Source: Spirochaetales bacterium (GTDB lineage: Bacteria > Spirochaetota > Spirochaetia > SZUA-6 > RPPD01). From it: a stretch of 64,000 bases of DNA. Positions 1 through 8,066 of the stretch are shown here, piece after piece; position 1 is the stretch's first letter; the number at the start of each line of letters is the position of its first letter. The stretch spans positions 1-64,000 of the forward strand of contig JAFGSW010000025.1 in assembly GCA_016934415.1 (NCBI GenBank), given 5' to 3'. The translations under genes were made by a program, and so were the position numbers. The notes below the pieces were generated by a model, which saw nothing but the letters and a program-made list of their open reading frames with translations, made no database searches and was not told the origin of the DNA.

Positions 1-142
1 ATTACGGTCACCCTCTCGCGCAAGACTCGCTTCCGGTCGCTGGTCAGGCGTTACCGGACGGGTTTCTCACCCGCTGGATCGCATTAAAGGATTTCAGAAC
101 TTCTGCTCTTCCTTCCTTTCCAGGTTTATCCTGGCGCAATGG
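1..142 (-). other. Possible 5' end of a group II intron (domain I), truncated by window edge
   Basis: Read on the minus strand, this stretch is a chain of short hairpins. They are a CAGG/CCTG stem just after position 142, a CAGAA/TTCTG stem, CGGGTGAGAAACCCG, CCGGT...ACCGG, and then GGAAGCGAGTCTTGCGCG followed by GGGTGACC. The word GAAGCGAGTCTTGCG with this hairpin order is what I remember from domain I of bacterial group II introns. The apparent 5' boundary reads TTGCGCC, one base away from the usual GTGYG. No protein reads through the stretch. The maturase/reverse transcriptase would lie to the left of the window, so this is recognition by memory and not proof. A structured RNA of another class is possible. 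Confidence 0.42.
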
Positions 143-158
143 TTCCCTCTCCCCTCCC

Positions 159-188
159 TTGACGCCGGAACGAAATTGGAATTACATT
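159..188 (+). promoter_or_regulatory. Sigma-70-like promoter of the thi operon
   Basis: TTGACG (159-164) and TACATT (183-188) are separated by 18 bases. The predicted transcript would start near 195, just where the TPP aptamer begins, and this supports the call. The -10 box is weak (4 of 6). Confidence 0.5.
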
Positions 189-194
189 AAAGCC

Positions 195-290
195 ACCATG
201 GGGTGGCCGACCGGCAGGCAAGAGTCCGCCGGAACGCCTGAGATTATACCCGTTGAACCTGATCTGGATAATGCCAGCGAAGGGACGATA
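195..290 (+). promoter_or_regulatory. TPP (thi-box) riboswitch
   Basis: The conserved thi-box elements are all present. There is a GGGGTG 5' strand at 200-205, a variable P3 hairpin, CTGAGA at 238-243, ACCCGTTGAACCTGATCTGG from 248, and ATAATGCCAGCGAAGGGA ending near 285. This aptamer binds thiamine pyrophosphate and turns down thiamine genes, which fits the four thi genes that follow. No strong intrinsic terminator is visible between it and thiM. Instead CTCCA at 316-320 can pair with TGGAG at 355-359, which overlaps the thiM ribosome binding site. Control by hiding that site is therefore plausible (inference). Confidence 0.93.
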
Positions 291-365
291 TCAACATCGT
301 ATTATAATCTTCATACTCCATGAAACAGGGGGAACCATACCCGGCTTGTTTTTTTGGAGGGTCAC

Positions 366-1160
366 GTGAACATCGGATTGCATCTCGAACAGGTGCGGTT
401 GCAACAGCCATTGGTGCACCATATCACCAACTGGGTGACGATCTACGACTGCGCCCAGATTGTCAAGGCCTTCGGGGCCTCCCCGGTGATGGCCCACGCC
501 AGGGAGGAGGCGGCGGAGATGACCCGGGAGCACGCCGGAGCGCTCGTCCTCAACATCGGCACGCTCACTGCGGACGTCATCGAGTCCATGCTCCTGGCGG
601 GCAGGGCCGCCAACGACAAAGGCGTGCCGGTCGTGCTCGACGCCTGCGGGACGGGCGCCACGAGGTACCGCAACCGGGAAACGATGCGCCTGCTCGACAA
701 GCTCAAGATTAACATCCTCAAGGGCAACGCCTCGGAGATCGCCTTCGTTGCCGGACAAAAGGTGAAGACGAAGGGCGTCGACGCCGGTGCGGTGGCGGGA
801 GATCCGGCCGCCACCGCCGCGGGATTGGCTCACGAGCGGGCCTGTACTGTCGTCATCACCGGCAAACAGGACGTGGCGGCCGGCCCCGACGGCCGGGTCT
901 ACCGGGTCGACAATGGGCACGCGCTCATGACCCGGGTGGTGGGCACGGGCTGCATGGCCGCCTCGGTCATCGGAACCTTCGCCGCCGTCGGCGAGAACGG
1001 GGCCGAAGCGGCCGCGGCCGGACTCGCCTGTTACGGAATCGCGGCCGAGCTCGCGGCCGCCAAGGCGAAGGCGCCGGGGACCTTCAAAACCCTGCTTTTC
1101 GACCGGGTGTCCGATCTGACGCCGCGGCGGGCGGACAAGCTCGCGAGGATCACGTCGTGA
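366..1160 (+). CDS. thiM: Hydroxyethylthiazole kinase ThiM
   Basis: Phosphorylates 4-methyl-5-(2-hydroxyethyl)thiazole with ATP, which salvages the thiazole half of thiamine in the cytoplasm. The 264-residue protein has the family length. It contains KGNASEIAFVAG near residue 120 and the anion-hole/catalytic stretch VGTGCMAASVIGTFAAVG near residue 190. I chose the GTG at 366 because GGAGG at 356-360 sits five bases upstream. A TTG twelve bases earlier lies inside that site and is unlikely to be used. The gene is first in the thi operon behind the TPP riboswitch and overlaps thiE by four bases. A salvage kinase leading the operon suggests that thiazole uptake matters for this organism. Confidence 0.95.
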   Translation: MNIGLHLEQVRLQQPLVHHITNWVTIYDCAQIVKAFGASPVMAHAREEAAEMTREHAGALVLNIGTLTADVIESMLLAGRAANDKGVPVVLDACGTGATRYRNRETMRLLDKLKINILKGNASEIAFVAGQKVKTKGVDAGAVAGDPAATAAGLAHERACTVVITGKQDVAAGPDGRVYRVDNGHALMTRVVGTGCMAASVIGTFAAVGENGAEAAAAGLACYGIAAELAAAKAKAPGTFKTLLFDRVSDLTPRRADKLARITS

Positions 1161-1777
1161 AAGACCGTTTTCGGAAACGGGGCTATTATTTCATCACGGA
1201 CGGAAACCTTTCGCGGCGCGGCAACCGGGAAGACATGCGGATCGCCGTCGAGGCCGGTGTGGGAGTGATCCAGTATCGTGAAAAAGCCTTCGCCTCCGGC
1301 GCGCTCTACGAGGAGGCGGCGCGCCTGAAAGCGGCGTGTGAAGGGCGCCTGTTTCTGGTCAACGACAGGATTGATATCGCCCTGGCCGTCGGCGCCGACG
1401 GCGTACACATCGGCGGCTCCGATCTCCCCCTCCCCCTCGCCCGGCGGCTCCTGGGCCCAGGGGCCGTCATCGGCGTGTCGGTAGGCTCGCTCGGGGAAGC
1501 GATCGGGGCCGAATCCGCCGGGGCGGACTACCTGGGCGTCGGTCCCGTCTTCCCCACCGCCACCAAGGCCGACGCCGGTCCGGCGACGGGGACGGAGCTC
1601 ATCCGGCGGATCAAGCGGTCCGTCGGCCTGCCGGTGGTGGCCATCGGCGGCATCACGCCCGAGAACGCGGCCGACGTCATCGCGGCCGGCGCCGATATGG
1701 TGTGCGCCATCAGCGCGGTACTGGCCGCCAAGGACCCCAAGCGGGTCATGCTTCAATTTGAAGGATTATTTTTATGA
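1157..1777 (+). CDS. thiE: Thiamine-phosphate synthase ThiE
   Basis: Joins hydroxymethylpyrimidine diphosphate and thiazole phosphate to make thiamine phosphate. The 206-residue TIM barrel shows IQYREKA near residue 37, FLVNDRIDIALAVGADGVHIG from about 65, GVGPVFPTATK near 128 (the phosphate and pyrophosphate region) and VVAIGGITPENAADVIAAG near 160. All are ThiE signatures. The GTG start overlaps the thiM stop (GTGA), and the stop overlaps the ATG of thiC, so the genes are probably translationally coupled. With ThiM, ThiC and ThiL it covers most of the route from HMP and thiazole to TPP. An HMP-phosphate kinase (ThiD) is needed as well but is not in this window. Confidence 0.95.
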   Translation: MKDRFRKRGYYFITDGNLSRRGNREDMRIAVEAGVGVIQYREKAFASGALYEEAARLKAACEGRLFLVNDRIDIALAVGADGVHIGGSDLPLPLARRLLGPGAVIGVSVGSLGEAIGAESAGADYLGVGPVFPTATKADAGPATGTELIRRIKRSVGLPVVAIGGITPENAADVIAAGADMVCAISAVLAAKDPKRVMLQFEGLFL

Positions 1778-3072
1778 CACAACTCGAATACGCGAAAAAG
1801 CGAATCGTCACCGACGACATGGCGTTCGTCGCCCGGCGGGAGGGCGTCTCGCCCGTTACGCTCCGCCGCGACGTCCGGCGCGGACGCACCGTCATTCTCA
1901 AGCGGGCGGGCTCGCCGCGGGCGCCTGTGGGCGTCGGCCGGGGCCTGAGCGTGAAAATCAACGCCAACCTCGGCACCTCTCCGCTGCGCGCCGACCAAAA
2001 TCTCGAGCTCGAGAAACTGGCGGCGGCCGTGAAATACGGCGCCGACGCCGTCATGGACCTGAGCACCGGCGGAGACATCGCGGGCATGCGCCGTAAGGTG
2101 CTTGTGGCCTCGGCCGTGCCGGTGGGAACGGTGCCCGTTTACGAGGCCGTCACCCGGCGCCGGGAGGCCACCGCGGTCACGGCCGACGACATTCTCGATT
2201 CGATCCGGACGCACATCGAGGACGGCGTGGATTTCGTCACCATGCACTGCGGCGTGAGGCGCGCCCATATCCCGCTCCTCGAAAGCCGGATCATGGGCGT
2301 GGTGTCCCGCGGCGGCAGCTTCCTCGTCAAGTGGATGCTCGCGCACGGCCGCGAAAACCCGCTCTACGAGCGATTCGACGAAGTGCTTGAGCTGGCCCGC
2401 GCCCGCGACGTGGTCTTGAGCCTGGGCGACGGGCTGCGGCCCGGCTGCCTGCATGACGCCACCGACCGGGCCCAGCTCGCGGAGCTCAAGACCCTCGGCG
2501 AACTCGCCCGTCGGGCCCGGGCCGCCGGCGTACAGGTCATGATCGAGGGGCCGGGCCACGTTCCCCTGCACCAGGTGGAAGAGAATATCAGGCTCGAGAA
2601 AAAACTGTGCCGCGGCGCGCCCTTCTACGTGCTCGGGCCGCTCGTGACCGACGTTTCCCCGGGCTACGATCACATCGCCGGGGCCATCGGCGGGGCATTG
2701 GCCGCGCGCGCCGGGGCGGACTTCCTGTGCTACCTCACGCCCAAGGAGCATCTCGGCCTTCCAAATCTGGAGGATGTGGTGGAGGGCGTCATCGCCTCGA
2801 AAATCGCCGCCCACGCCGCCGACCTGGCCCGCGGGCAACCCGGCCGCGGCCGGACAGACGACGAGATGGCCGAGGCGAGGAGCAGGCTCGATTGGGAGAA
2901 AATGCTCTCGCTCGCCCTGAATCCCGACAAGGCGCGCGCCATGCGGGGCGAGAGTCTGCCCGAAGACGAGGATATCTGCTCGATGTGCGGCGAATTCTGC
3001 TCGGCCAAGGCCAACCGGGATATCTGTGAAAAGGTGAAAATGTCGGCTGTACGCCGCAGGGTCGGTGCATGA
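1774..3072 (+). CDS. thiC: Phosphomethylpyrimidine synthase ThiC (short form)
   Basis: Radical-SAM enzyme that rearranges aminoimidazole ribotide into HMP phosphate. The protein is 432 residues, well below the roughly 600 of the enterobacterial form, and matches the compact ThiC type. It contains VKINANLGTSPLR near residue 50, DAVMDLSTGGDI near 90, VMIEGPGHVPLHQ near 255 and LTPKEHLGLPNLEDV near 325. The C-terminal iron-sulphur motif reads CSMCGEFC, spaced CX2CX3C. As I recall, short ThiCs carry this spacing and the long form has CX2CX4C. The start codon overlaps the thiE stop and the stop overlaps the thiL start, so all four thi genes form one tight operon. Confidence 0.96.
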   Translation: MTQLEYAKKRIVTDDMAFVARREGVSPVTLRRDVRRGRTVILKRAGSPRAPVGVGRGLSVKINANLGTSPLRADQNLELEKLAAAVKYGADAVMDLSTGGDIAGMRRKVLVASAVPVGTVPVYEAVTRRREATAVTADDILDSIRTHIEDGVDFVTMHCGVRRAHIPLLESRIMGVVSRGGSFLVKWMLAHGRENPLYERFDEVLELARARDVVLSLGDGLRPGCLHDATDRAQLAELKTLGELARRARAAGVQVMIEGPGHVPLHQVEENIRLEKKLCRGAPFYVLGPLVTDVSPGYDHIAGAIGGALAARAGADFLCYLTPKEHLGLPNLEDVVEGVIASKIAAHAADLARGQPGRGRTDDEMAEARSRLDWEKMLSLALNPDKARAMRGESLPEDEDICSMCGEFCSAKANRDICEKVKMSAVRRRVGA

Positions 3073-4028
3073 CGATAGCGGAAATCGGGGGCGAGTTCGA
3101 GCTCCTCCGCCGCTTGACGCGGCGCGATCTGGCCGATCCGGCGCTCAAGGTCGGCGTGGGCGACGACTGTGCGCTTCTCGCATACACGAAAGACCTTGAT
3201 CTCCTGGTGACGACCGACATGATGGTCGAGGACGATCATTTCTCACTTCACTGGCAGACGCCTTTTCAGATCGGGATGAAGCTCATGGAAGCGAACGTGT
3301 CCGACGTTGTGTGCAAGGGCGGAAAACCGAAGTTCGCCTTTCTTTCAATCTGTCTGAAAAAAGACACAAGCTACGATTTTATCGAGGGATTTTACAGGGG
3401 CGTGTACGCCTCGGCGGAAAAACACGGCGTGCTTCTCGTCGGCGGCGACACCACCCACGGCAGTCAATTGGTATTCAACATCGCCTTGCTGGGCGAAGTG
3501 GAGCCCGCTCTTTTCCGGCCGAGATCCGGCGCCCGACCGGGAGACCTCATCGGCGTAACGGGGACTCTCGGCGGAAGCGCGGCCGGCCTTGAATTGTTGC
3601 GGAATAACAGACACGGTCATACTCTGGATCATCTTGAGCCCAAATCCCGTCTGGCGGAAGAGGGCCGAGCCGTCTGCCGCCGCGCCCGCGCCACCATCGA
3701 CGTCTCGGACGGGCTGGCGAGCGAGGTGACGCACCTGGCCCGGGAGAGCGGGACCGGGGCGGTGGTTTATTACGAGAATATTCCCTGCTCCGCCGCGACG
3801 ATCGAAACGGCCCGCCTCCTGGGGCGGAATCCGAAGGATTTCGCCCTCTACGGCGGCGAGGATTTTCAGATCGTCTTCGCCATTCCCGAAGACGCCGTGT
3901 CCGATTTACGCCGGGAATTCGACGACTTCAGCATCGTGGGGGAAATGACGGCGAGTGACGGCGGCATCAGGCTTGAGCGGAACGGCAAATTCGAGCCCTT
4001 CGGAAAAGGCTTCGATCACTTCGCCTGA
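3069..4028 (+). CDS. thiL: Thiamine-monophosphate kinase ThiL
   Basis: Phosphorylates thiamine monophosphate to thiamine pyrophosphate, the coenzyme and also the ligand of the upstream riboswitch. The 319-residue protein has the PurM-like ATP-binding fold motifs GVGDDCALL near residue 28, the metal-binding VGGDTTHG near 131, DVSDGLASEVTHLA near 216 and YGGEDFQIVFA near 261. It is the last gene of the thi operon and begins inside the thiC stop codon (ATGA). A convergent ATPase gene ends 49 bases downstream. I see no convincing terminator in that gap. Confidence 0.95.
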   Translation: MTIAEIGGEFELLRRLTRRDLADPALKVGVGDDCALLAYTKDLDLLVTTDMMVEDDHFSLHWQTPFQIGMKLMEANVSDVVCKGGKPKFAFLSICLKKDTSYDFIEGFYRGVYASAEKHGVLLVGGDTTHGSQLVFNIALLGEVEPALFRPRSGARPGDLIGVTGTLGGSAAGLELLRNNRHGHTLDHLEPKSRLAEEGRAVCRRARATIDVSDGLASEVTHLARESGTGAVVYYENIPCSAATIETARLLGRNPKDFALYGGEDFQIVFAIPEDAVSDLRREFDDFSIVGEMTASDGGIRLERNGKFEPFGKGFDHFA

Positions 4029-4076
4029 CGCCGTCTGGAACGCCTTCGCGGCGCGGAACCCCGCTGCCGCGATCCG

Positions 4077-6560
4077 TCAACGGCGGGACGGGGGAAGCAC
4101 CTCCAGATTGAGAAGCTTGCGGACGCCCAGCTTGACCAGATCCTCGATGAAAAACCAGAAGAGCGCGTATCCCCACACCGCCAGGGCCCACAGCCAGCCG
4201 ATGGGCGTCATGAACACCCCGAAGGCGGTGATGAAGGTGGCGATGAGCTGGGTGACGACGACGGCGAAAAACAATGCGGCCGACGGCCGGTAGGACCAGA
4301 AATGGCCCCTGGTCCGTGTGACGAAAATGGTGAGGTGTCCCGATATCGACAGCTTGAGGTAGATGAGCGTTTGGATGAACTCCCGGTTGAAGTGGAAGAC
4401 GCGTTCCCCGAGATAGAAGAGCAGGAAGGTCTCGATCACCCCCATTATGCCGAGCACAGTCGCCAATCCCAGCACGGCTTTCATGTTCCAAGCCACGGGC
4501 CGGCCGGCTTCATGAGCCCGGTCGAAGGCGATCGAGAGGATGGCGCCGTCGTTCAAGAGGGCGAGGAGCACGATCATGACGGGCGTCACAGGATAAAAGC
4601 TGAACACCATGATCGAGAGGGTCATGAACAACAGTACGCGGATAGTCTCCGTGATGCGGTAGGTGGCGTAACTCGTCATGCGCGCGAATATCTTTCGGCT
4701 CTCCTTGACGGCGTCGATGATGACCGACAGGCCGGGCGAGAGGAGCACGATGTCGGACGCGGCCCGGGCGGCGTCGGTGGCGCCCGAAACGGCGACGCCC
4801 ACATCCGCCTTTTTCAGCGCGGGCGCGTCGTTCACCCCGTCGCCGGTCATGCCCACGATGTGCTTTTTGCGCTGCAGGGTCTCGACAATATGGTACTTGT
4901 GCTCCGGGAACACCTGGGCGAAACCGTCGGCCTTCTCGATGTCGTCGGCCAGCCGGGCCGTCTCGTGGTGGGCGGTGTCGGCGAAGCCCGAAGCGTCGAC
5001 GATGTTCGAACCCAGTCCCAGCTGGCGGGACGTTTCCCCGGCGATCGGAAGCTGGTCGCCGGTGACCATCTTGACTTTGATTCCCATGCGGCCGGCGGTC
5101 TCTATCGTTTCTCGTGAGTCGGCGCGCGGCGGATCGAAGATGGGGATGATGCCAAGCACATTCCACCCGCCGCCGTCGTCCCGCGCCACCGCCAACGACC
5201 GGAAACCGCGTCCGGCGAATCCCTCCACCGTCTGGGCAAGACGCCCGCCGATCGAAGAATCCGGGCCGGCCAGGTCGAGTACGACCTGCACCGCTCCCTT
5301 GGTTACCTTGAACCGTTTTCCGTCAGGGGCCTCCACCGTCGCCTCGGTGCGCTTGCGCACCGGATCGAACGGCTGAAAATGCGCCACGCGGTGTGAGGAA
5401 AGCGCTTTTTTGTCCTTGACGCCGCCAAGCACAGCCAGATCGATGAGATCCTGATCCTCCTCCCGGCTGGCCAGACCCGCCATGGCCATTACCTCGTCAG
5501 CCGTGTGCGGTTCGACGGCGAAGCACTCTCCCACGGTGAGCTTGTTCTGGGTGAGGGTGCCGGTTTTATCCGAGCAGAGCACGTCGACGCCGGCCAACTC
5601 CTCAATGGAAGCGAGACGGCTGACGATGGCCTGCTTGGCGGCCAGGACGCGGGCCCCGACCGCCATGGTGACGGAGAGGACGGTCGGCATGGCCACGGGC
5701 ACGGCGGCGATGGTGAGCACGAGAGCGAAAAGCAGGGTAGTGAGAATCGGCTCCTCGCGGAAGAGGGAAAGGGCGATGATGAGAACCACGAGAACCGCGG
5801 CGATCATGATGAGGTAATTGCCGATCTGGAGAACGGCCCGCTGAAAATGGCTCTGCGTGCGGGCCTTTTCGACGAGTTCGGCGGTTCTCCCGAAATACGT
5901 GTTGGCGCCCGTTCCAACGACGAAGGCGTCGGCTTCTCCCTGCCGGAGTATGGATCCCGAGTAGACGGCCTCGCCCTCGGCCTTCGTCACCGGCAGGGAC
6001 TCGCCGGTCAGGGCCGACTGGTCGACCTCGACGGGGTCGCCCTGAAGGAGGCGGGCGTCCGCGGGCACGATGTCTCCCAGGCGGACGCGGATGACGTCGC
6101 CGGGCACGAGCTCGGCCGCCGGCAGCGAAATCCAGCCGCCGTCGCGCTTCGCCCGGGCGGCGAGCGCCAGCTTGGCCTTGAGCGCCTCGATGGTGTTTCC
6201 CGCCTGGAATTCCTCCCAGAAGCCTATGAGGCCGTTGGCGAGGAGCAGCACCAGAATGATGATGAAATCCTCCCAGTGCCGCACCAGACCGGCGAACAGC
6301 GCCGCCGCCTCGATCATCCAGGGGATCGGCCCCCAGAAGTAGGAGAGGAATTTGAGAATCGGATTTTTCTTTTCTTCCACCAACCGATTGGGGCCGAATC
6401 GTTCGAGACGTTCCTTGGCTTGGGCGAAGGAAAGTCCGTCCGGTCCCGCAGCAAGGCGTTTGAACACGTCCTCCAGGGGAGCTTCCGAGAGCGTTTTCGC
6501 GTCGATCTCCACGTTGCCGTCGGTCCGAATCTTCGGGTTGTCGTTTTTCCTGCCGTTCAT
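4077..6560 (-). CDS. P3A-type (plasma-membrane proton) P-type ATPase
   Basis: An ATP-driven cation pump of the inner membrane, most like plant, fungal and archaeal proton ATPases. The 827 residues show, in order, a cation-ATPase N-terminal domain, paired TM helices, the actuator motif LTGESLPVT, the TM4 motif AAVPVAMPTVLSV, the phosphorylation loop SDKTGTLTQNK, KGAVQVVLDLAG in the nucleotide domain, MVTGDQLPIAGE, and GMTGDGVNDAPALKKADVG. Further TM helices follow. The unwound TM4 sequence and the TM6 stretch LLNDGAILSIAFD point to protons over calcium, but the ion is inferred. No C-terminal regulatory domain is present. It stands alone, converges on thiL, and is separated from tyrS by 216 bases in which I see no clear promoter. 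Confidence 0.88.
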   Translation of the reverse strand: MNGRKNDNPKIRTDGNVEIDAKTLSEAPLEDVFKRLAAGPDGLSFAQAKERLERFGPNRLVEEKKNPILKFLSYFWGPIPWMIEAAALFAGLVRHWEDFIIILVLLLANGLIGFWEEFQAGNTIEALKAKLALAARAKRDGGWISLPAAELVPGDVIRVRLGDIVPADARLLQGDPVEVDQSALTGESLPVTKAEGEAVYSGSILRQGEADAFVVGTGANTYFGRTAELVEKARTQSHFQRAVLQIGNYLIMIAAVLVVLIIALSLFREEPILTTLLFALVLTIAAVPVAMPTVLSVTMAVGARVLAAKQAIVSRLASIEELAGVDVLCSDKTGTLTQNKLTVGECFAVEPHTADEVMAMAGLASREEDQDLIDLAVLGGVKDKKALSSHRVAHFQPFDPVRKRTEATVEAPDGKRFKVTKGAVQVVLDLAGPDSSIGGRLAQTVEGFAGRGFRSLAVARDDGGGWNVLGIIPIFDPPRADSRETIETAGRMGIKVKMVTGDQLPIAGETSRQLGLGSNIVDASGFADTAHHETARLADDIEKADGFAQVFPEHKYHIVETLQRKKHIVGMTGDGVNDAPALKKADVGVAVSGATDAARAASDIVLLSPGLSVIIDAVKESRKIFARMTSYATYRITETIRVLLFMTLSIMVFSFYPVTPVMIVLLALLNDGAILSIAFDRAHEAGRPVAWNMKAVLGLATVLGIMGVIETFLLFYLGERVFHFNREFIQTLIYLKLSISGHLTIFVTRTRGHFWSYRPSAALFFAVVVTQLIATFITAFGVFMTPIGWLWALAVWGYALFWFFIEDLVKLGVRKLLNLEVLPPSRR

Positions 6561-6776
6561 AAACGTTTTGCCCTGCCTTTTCTCGTTTTATACTTTCACA
6601 ACGCCTTCTCACGATCGGCGTGCCCGTGAGGTTTAGGTTTTCTTGTTTAATACTAAACGTCGTCGTTCGGTCGGGGCATTGACTGATTTCGCCTGATTGT
6701 GTGCCTTCGGTATCGATCAATGTCTTGTGAGGTGTGTGGTGGCAGAAAAAAAACGCAAGTGGGAAGTGGATGGGAA

Positions 6777-8063
6777 TTACTCGGAACTATTATCGGAAGA
6801 AATAAAAATCATTCGCGCATAACGCTTTTTACCTGCACGAAAAATTACTGAATCGCCCATCACATAAATGGCATTATCCTCTTTTTCGGTCGGGATTTGA
6901 TCGACATAAATGACTTTTGTTTCAGGATTTGCCACGGACGTATCATTGATCGTAGCGCCTCCCCCGGAAATAAGCCGTCTTGCTTCGCTTTTAGAATTAC
7001 AGAGTGGAGTACGAGAAAATAACTCGACAGCAGAACTGCCTTTTTTCATTTCTTCTTGAGAAATCTTTACAGTCGGCATTCCGGCCAATTCCCCTCCCCC
7101 GCCCCCGAACAGGGCCTTGGCCGCGTCGCGCGCCTTCTCGGCTTCGGCCTCGCCGTGCACGGTGGTCGTGATCTCGAAGGCCAGGATCTCTTTCGCCTTG
7201 TTCAAGCCCGCGCCTTCGGCCGCGGTGAGTTTTTTCACCTCCGCCGGGGGTAAAAAGGTGAAGATCAGGAGGAATTTCTCCACGTCCGCGTCGGGAATAT
7301 TGATCCAGTACTGGTAGAAATCGTACGGCGAAGTGAGGTCCGGGTTGAGGAAAATCGAACCCTTTTCCGTCTTCCCCATCTTTTTGCCGTCCGAACGGGT
7401 GATGAGGGCGAAGGTGAGGGCCTGGGCGTCCTTGCCGTCCACCCGGCGGATGAGCTCCATGCCGGAGACAATGTTGCCCCACTGGTCGTCGCCGCCGAGC
7501 TGGAGGAAGCAGCCGTATTGACGGCTCAAGACGAGAAAGTCGTACGACTGGAGAAGCTGGTAGTTGAATTCGATGAACGACAGCCCGGTCTCCAGTCGCA
7601 TCTTGTACGTCTCGAACGACAGCATCCGGTTCACCGAGAAGTGCTTCCCGATGTCCCGGAGAAATTCAATATAGTTGAGCGGGGAGAGCCAGTCGTAGTT
7701 GTTGAGCATGATCGCCTTGTCCGCGCCGAAGTCGATGAAGCGGGCGATCTGTTTTTTGATGAATTCGGCGTTGCGCATGATCTCCTCCACGGAGATCATT
7801 TTCCGCATTTCGGTTTTGCCCGAGGGATCGCCGATGCAGGCCGTGCCGCCGCCCACCAGGGCGATGGGCCGGTGCCCGGCGCGCTGCAGGTGCGCCATGG
7901 CGAAGAGCGGCACCATGTGCCCCACGTGCAGGGAGGGACCGGTGGGGTCGAAGCCCGTGTAAAAGGTGACCGGCCCGGCGTCGAGCAGTTTTTTCACCAC
8001 CGCCTCGTCCGAGCATTGCTTGATGAATCCGCGTTCTTTCAGTACGTCGAACCCGCCGGGCAT
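6777..8063 (-). CDS. tyrS: Tyrosine--tRNA ligase
   Basis: Charges tRNA-Tyr with tyrosine. The 428-residue class I synthetase has GFDPTGPSLHVGH near residue 40 (HIGH box), the tyrosine-pocket stretch QLGGDDQWGNIVSG near 190, KMGKTEKGSIF near 230 (KMSKS box), and a C-terminal S4-like RNA-binding domain from about 345 with SKSEARRLISGGGATIND. It lies three bases downstream of glyS, so the two are probably co-transcribed. The last 300 bases (roughly 6777-7075, the S4 part) are strikingly AT-rich compared with the catalytic part, and the boundary is sharp. The reading frame is intact throughout. Confidence 0.95.
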   Translation of the reverse strand: MPGGFDVLKERGFIKQCSDEAVVKKLLDAGPVTFYTGFDPTGPSLHVGHMVPLFAMAHLQRAGHRPIALVGGGTACIGDPSGKTEMRKMISVEEIMRNAEFIKKQIARFIDFGADKAIMLNNYDWLSPLNYIEFLRDIGKHFSVNRMLSFETYKMRLETGLSFIEFNYQLLQSYDFLVLSRQYGCFLQLGGDDQWGNIVSGMELIRRVDGKDAQALTFALITRSDGKKMGKTEKGSIFLNPDLTSPYDFYQYWINIPDADVEKFLLIFTFLPPAEVKKLTAAEGAGLNKAKEILAFEITTTVHGEAEAEKARDAAKALFGGGGGELAGMPTVKISQEEMKKGSSAVELFSRTPLCNSKSEARRLISGGGATINDTSVANPETKVIYVDQIPTEKEDNAIYVMGDSVIFRAGKKRYARMIFISSDNSSE

Positions 8064-8066
8064 GAG

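Noticed and set aside
354-365. TTG at 354 as the thiM start
   Set aside because: It lies inside the GGAGG ribosome site used by the GTG at 366.
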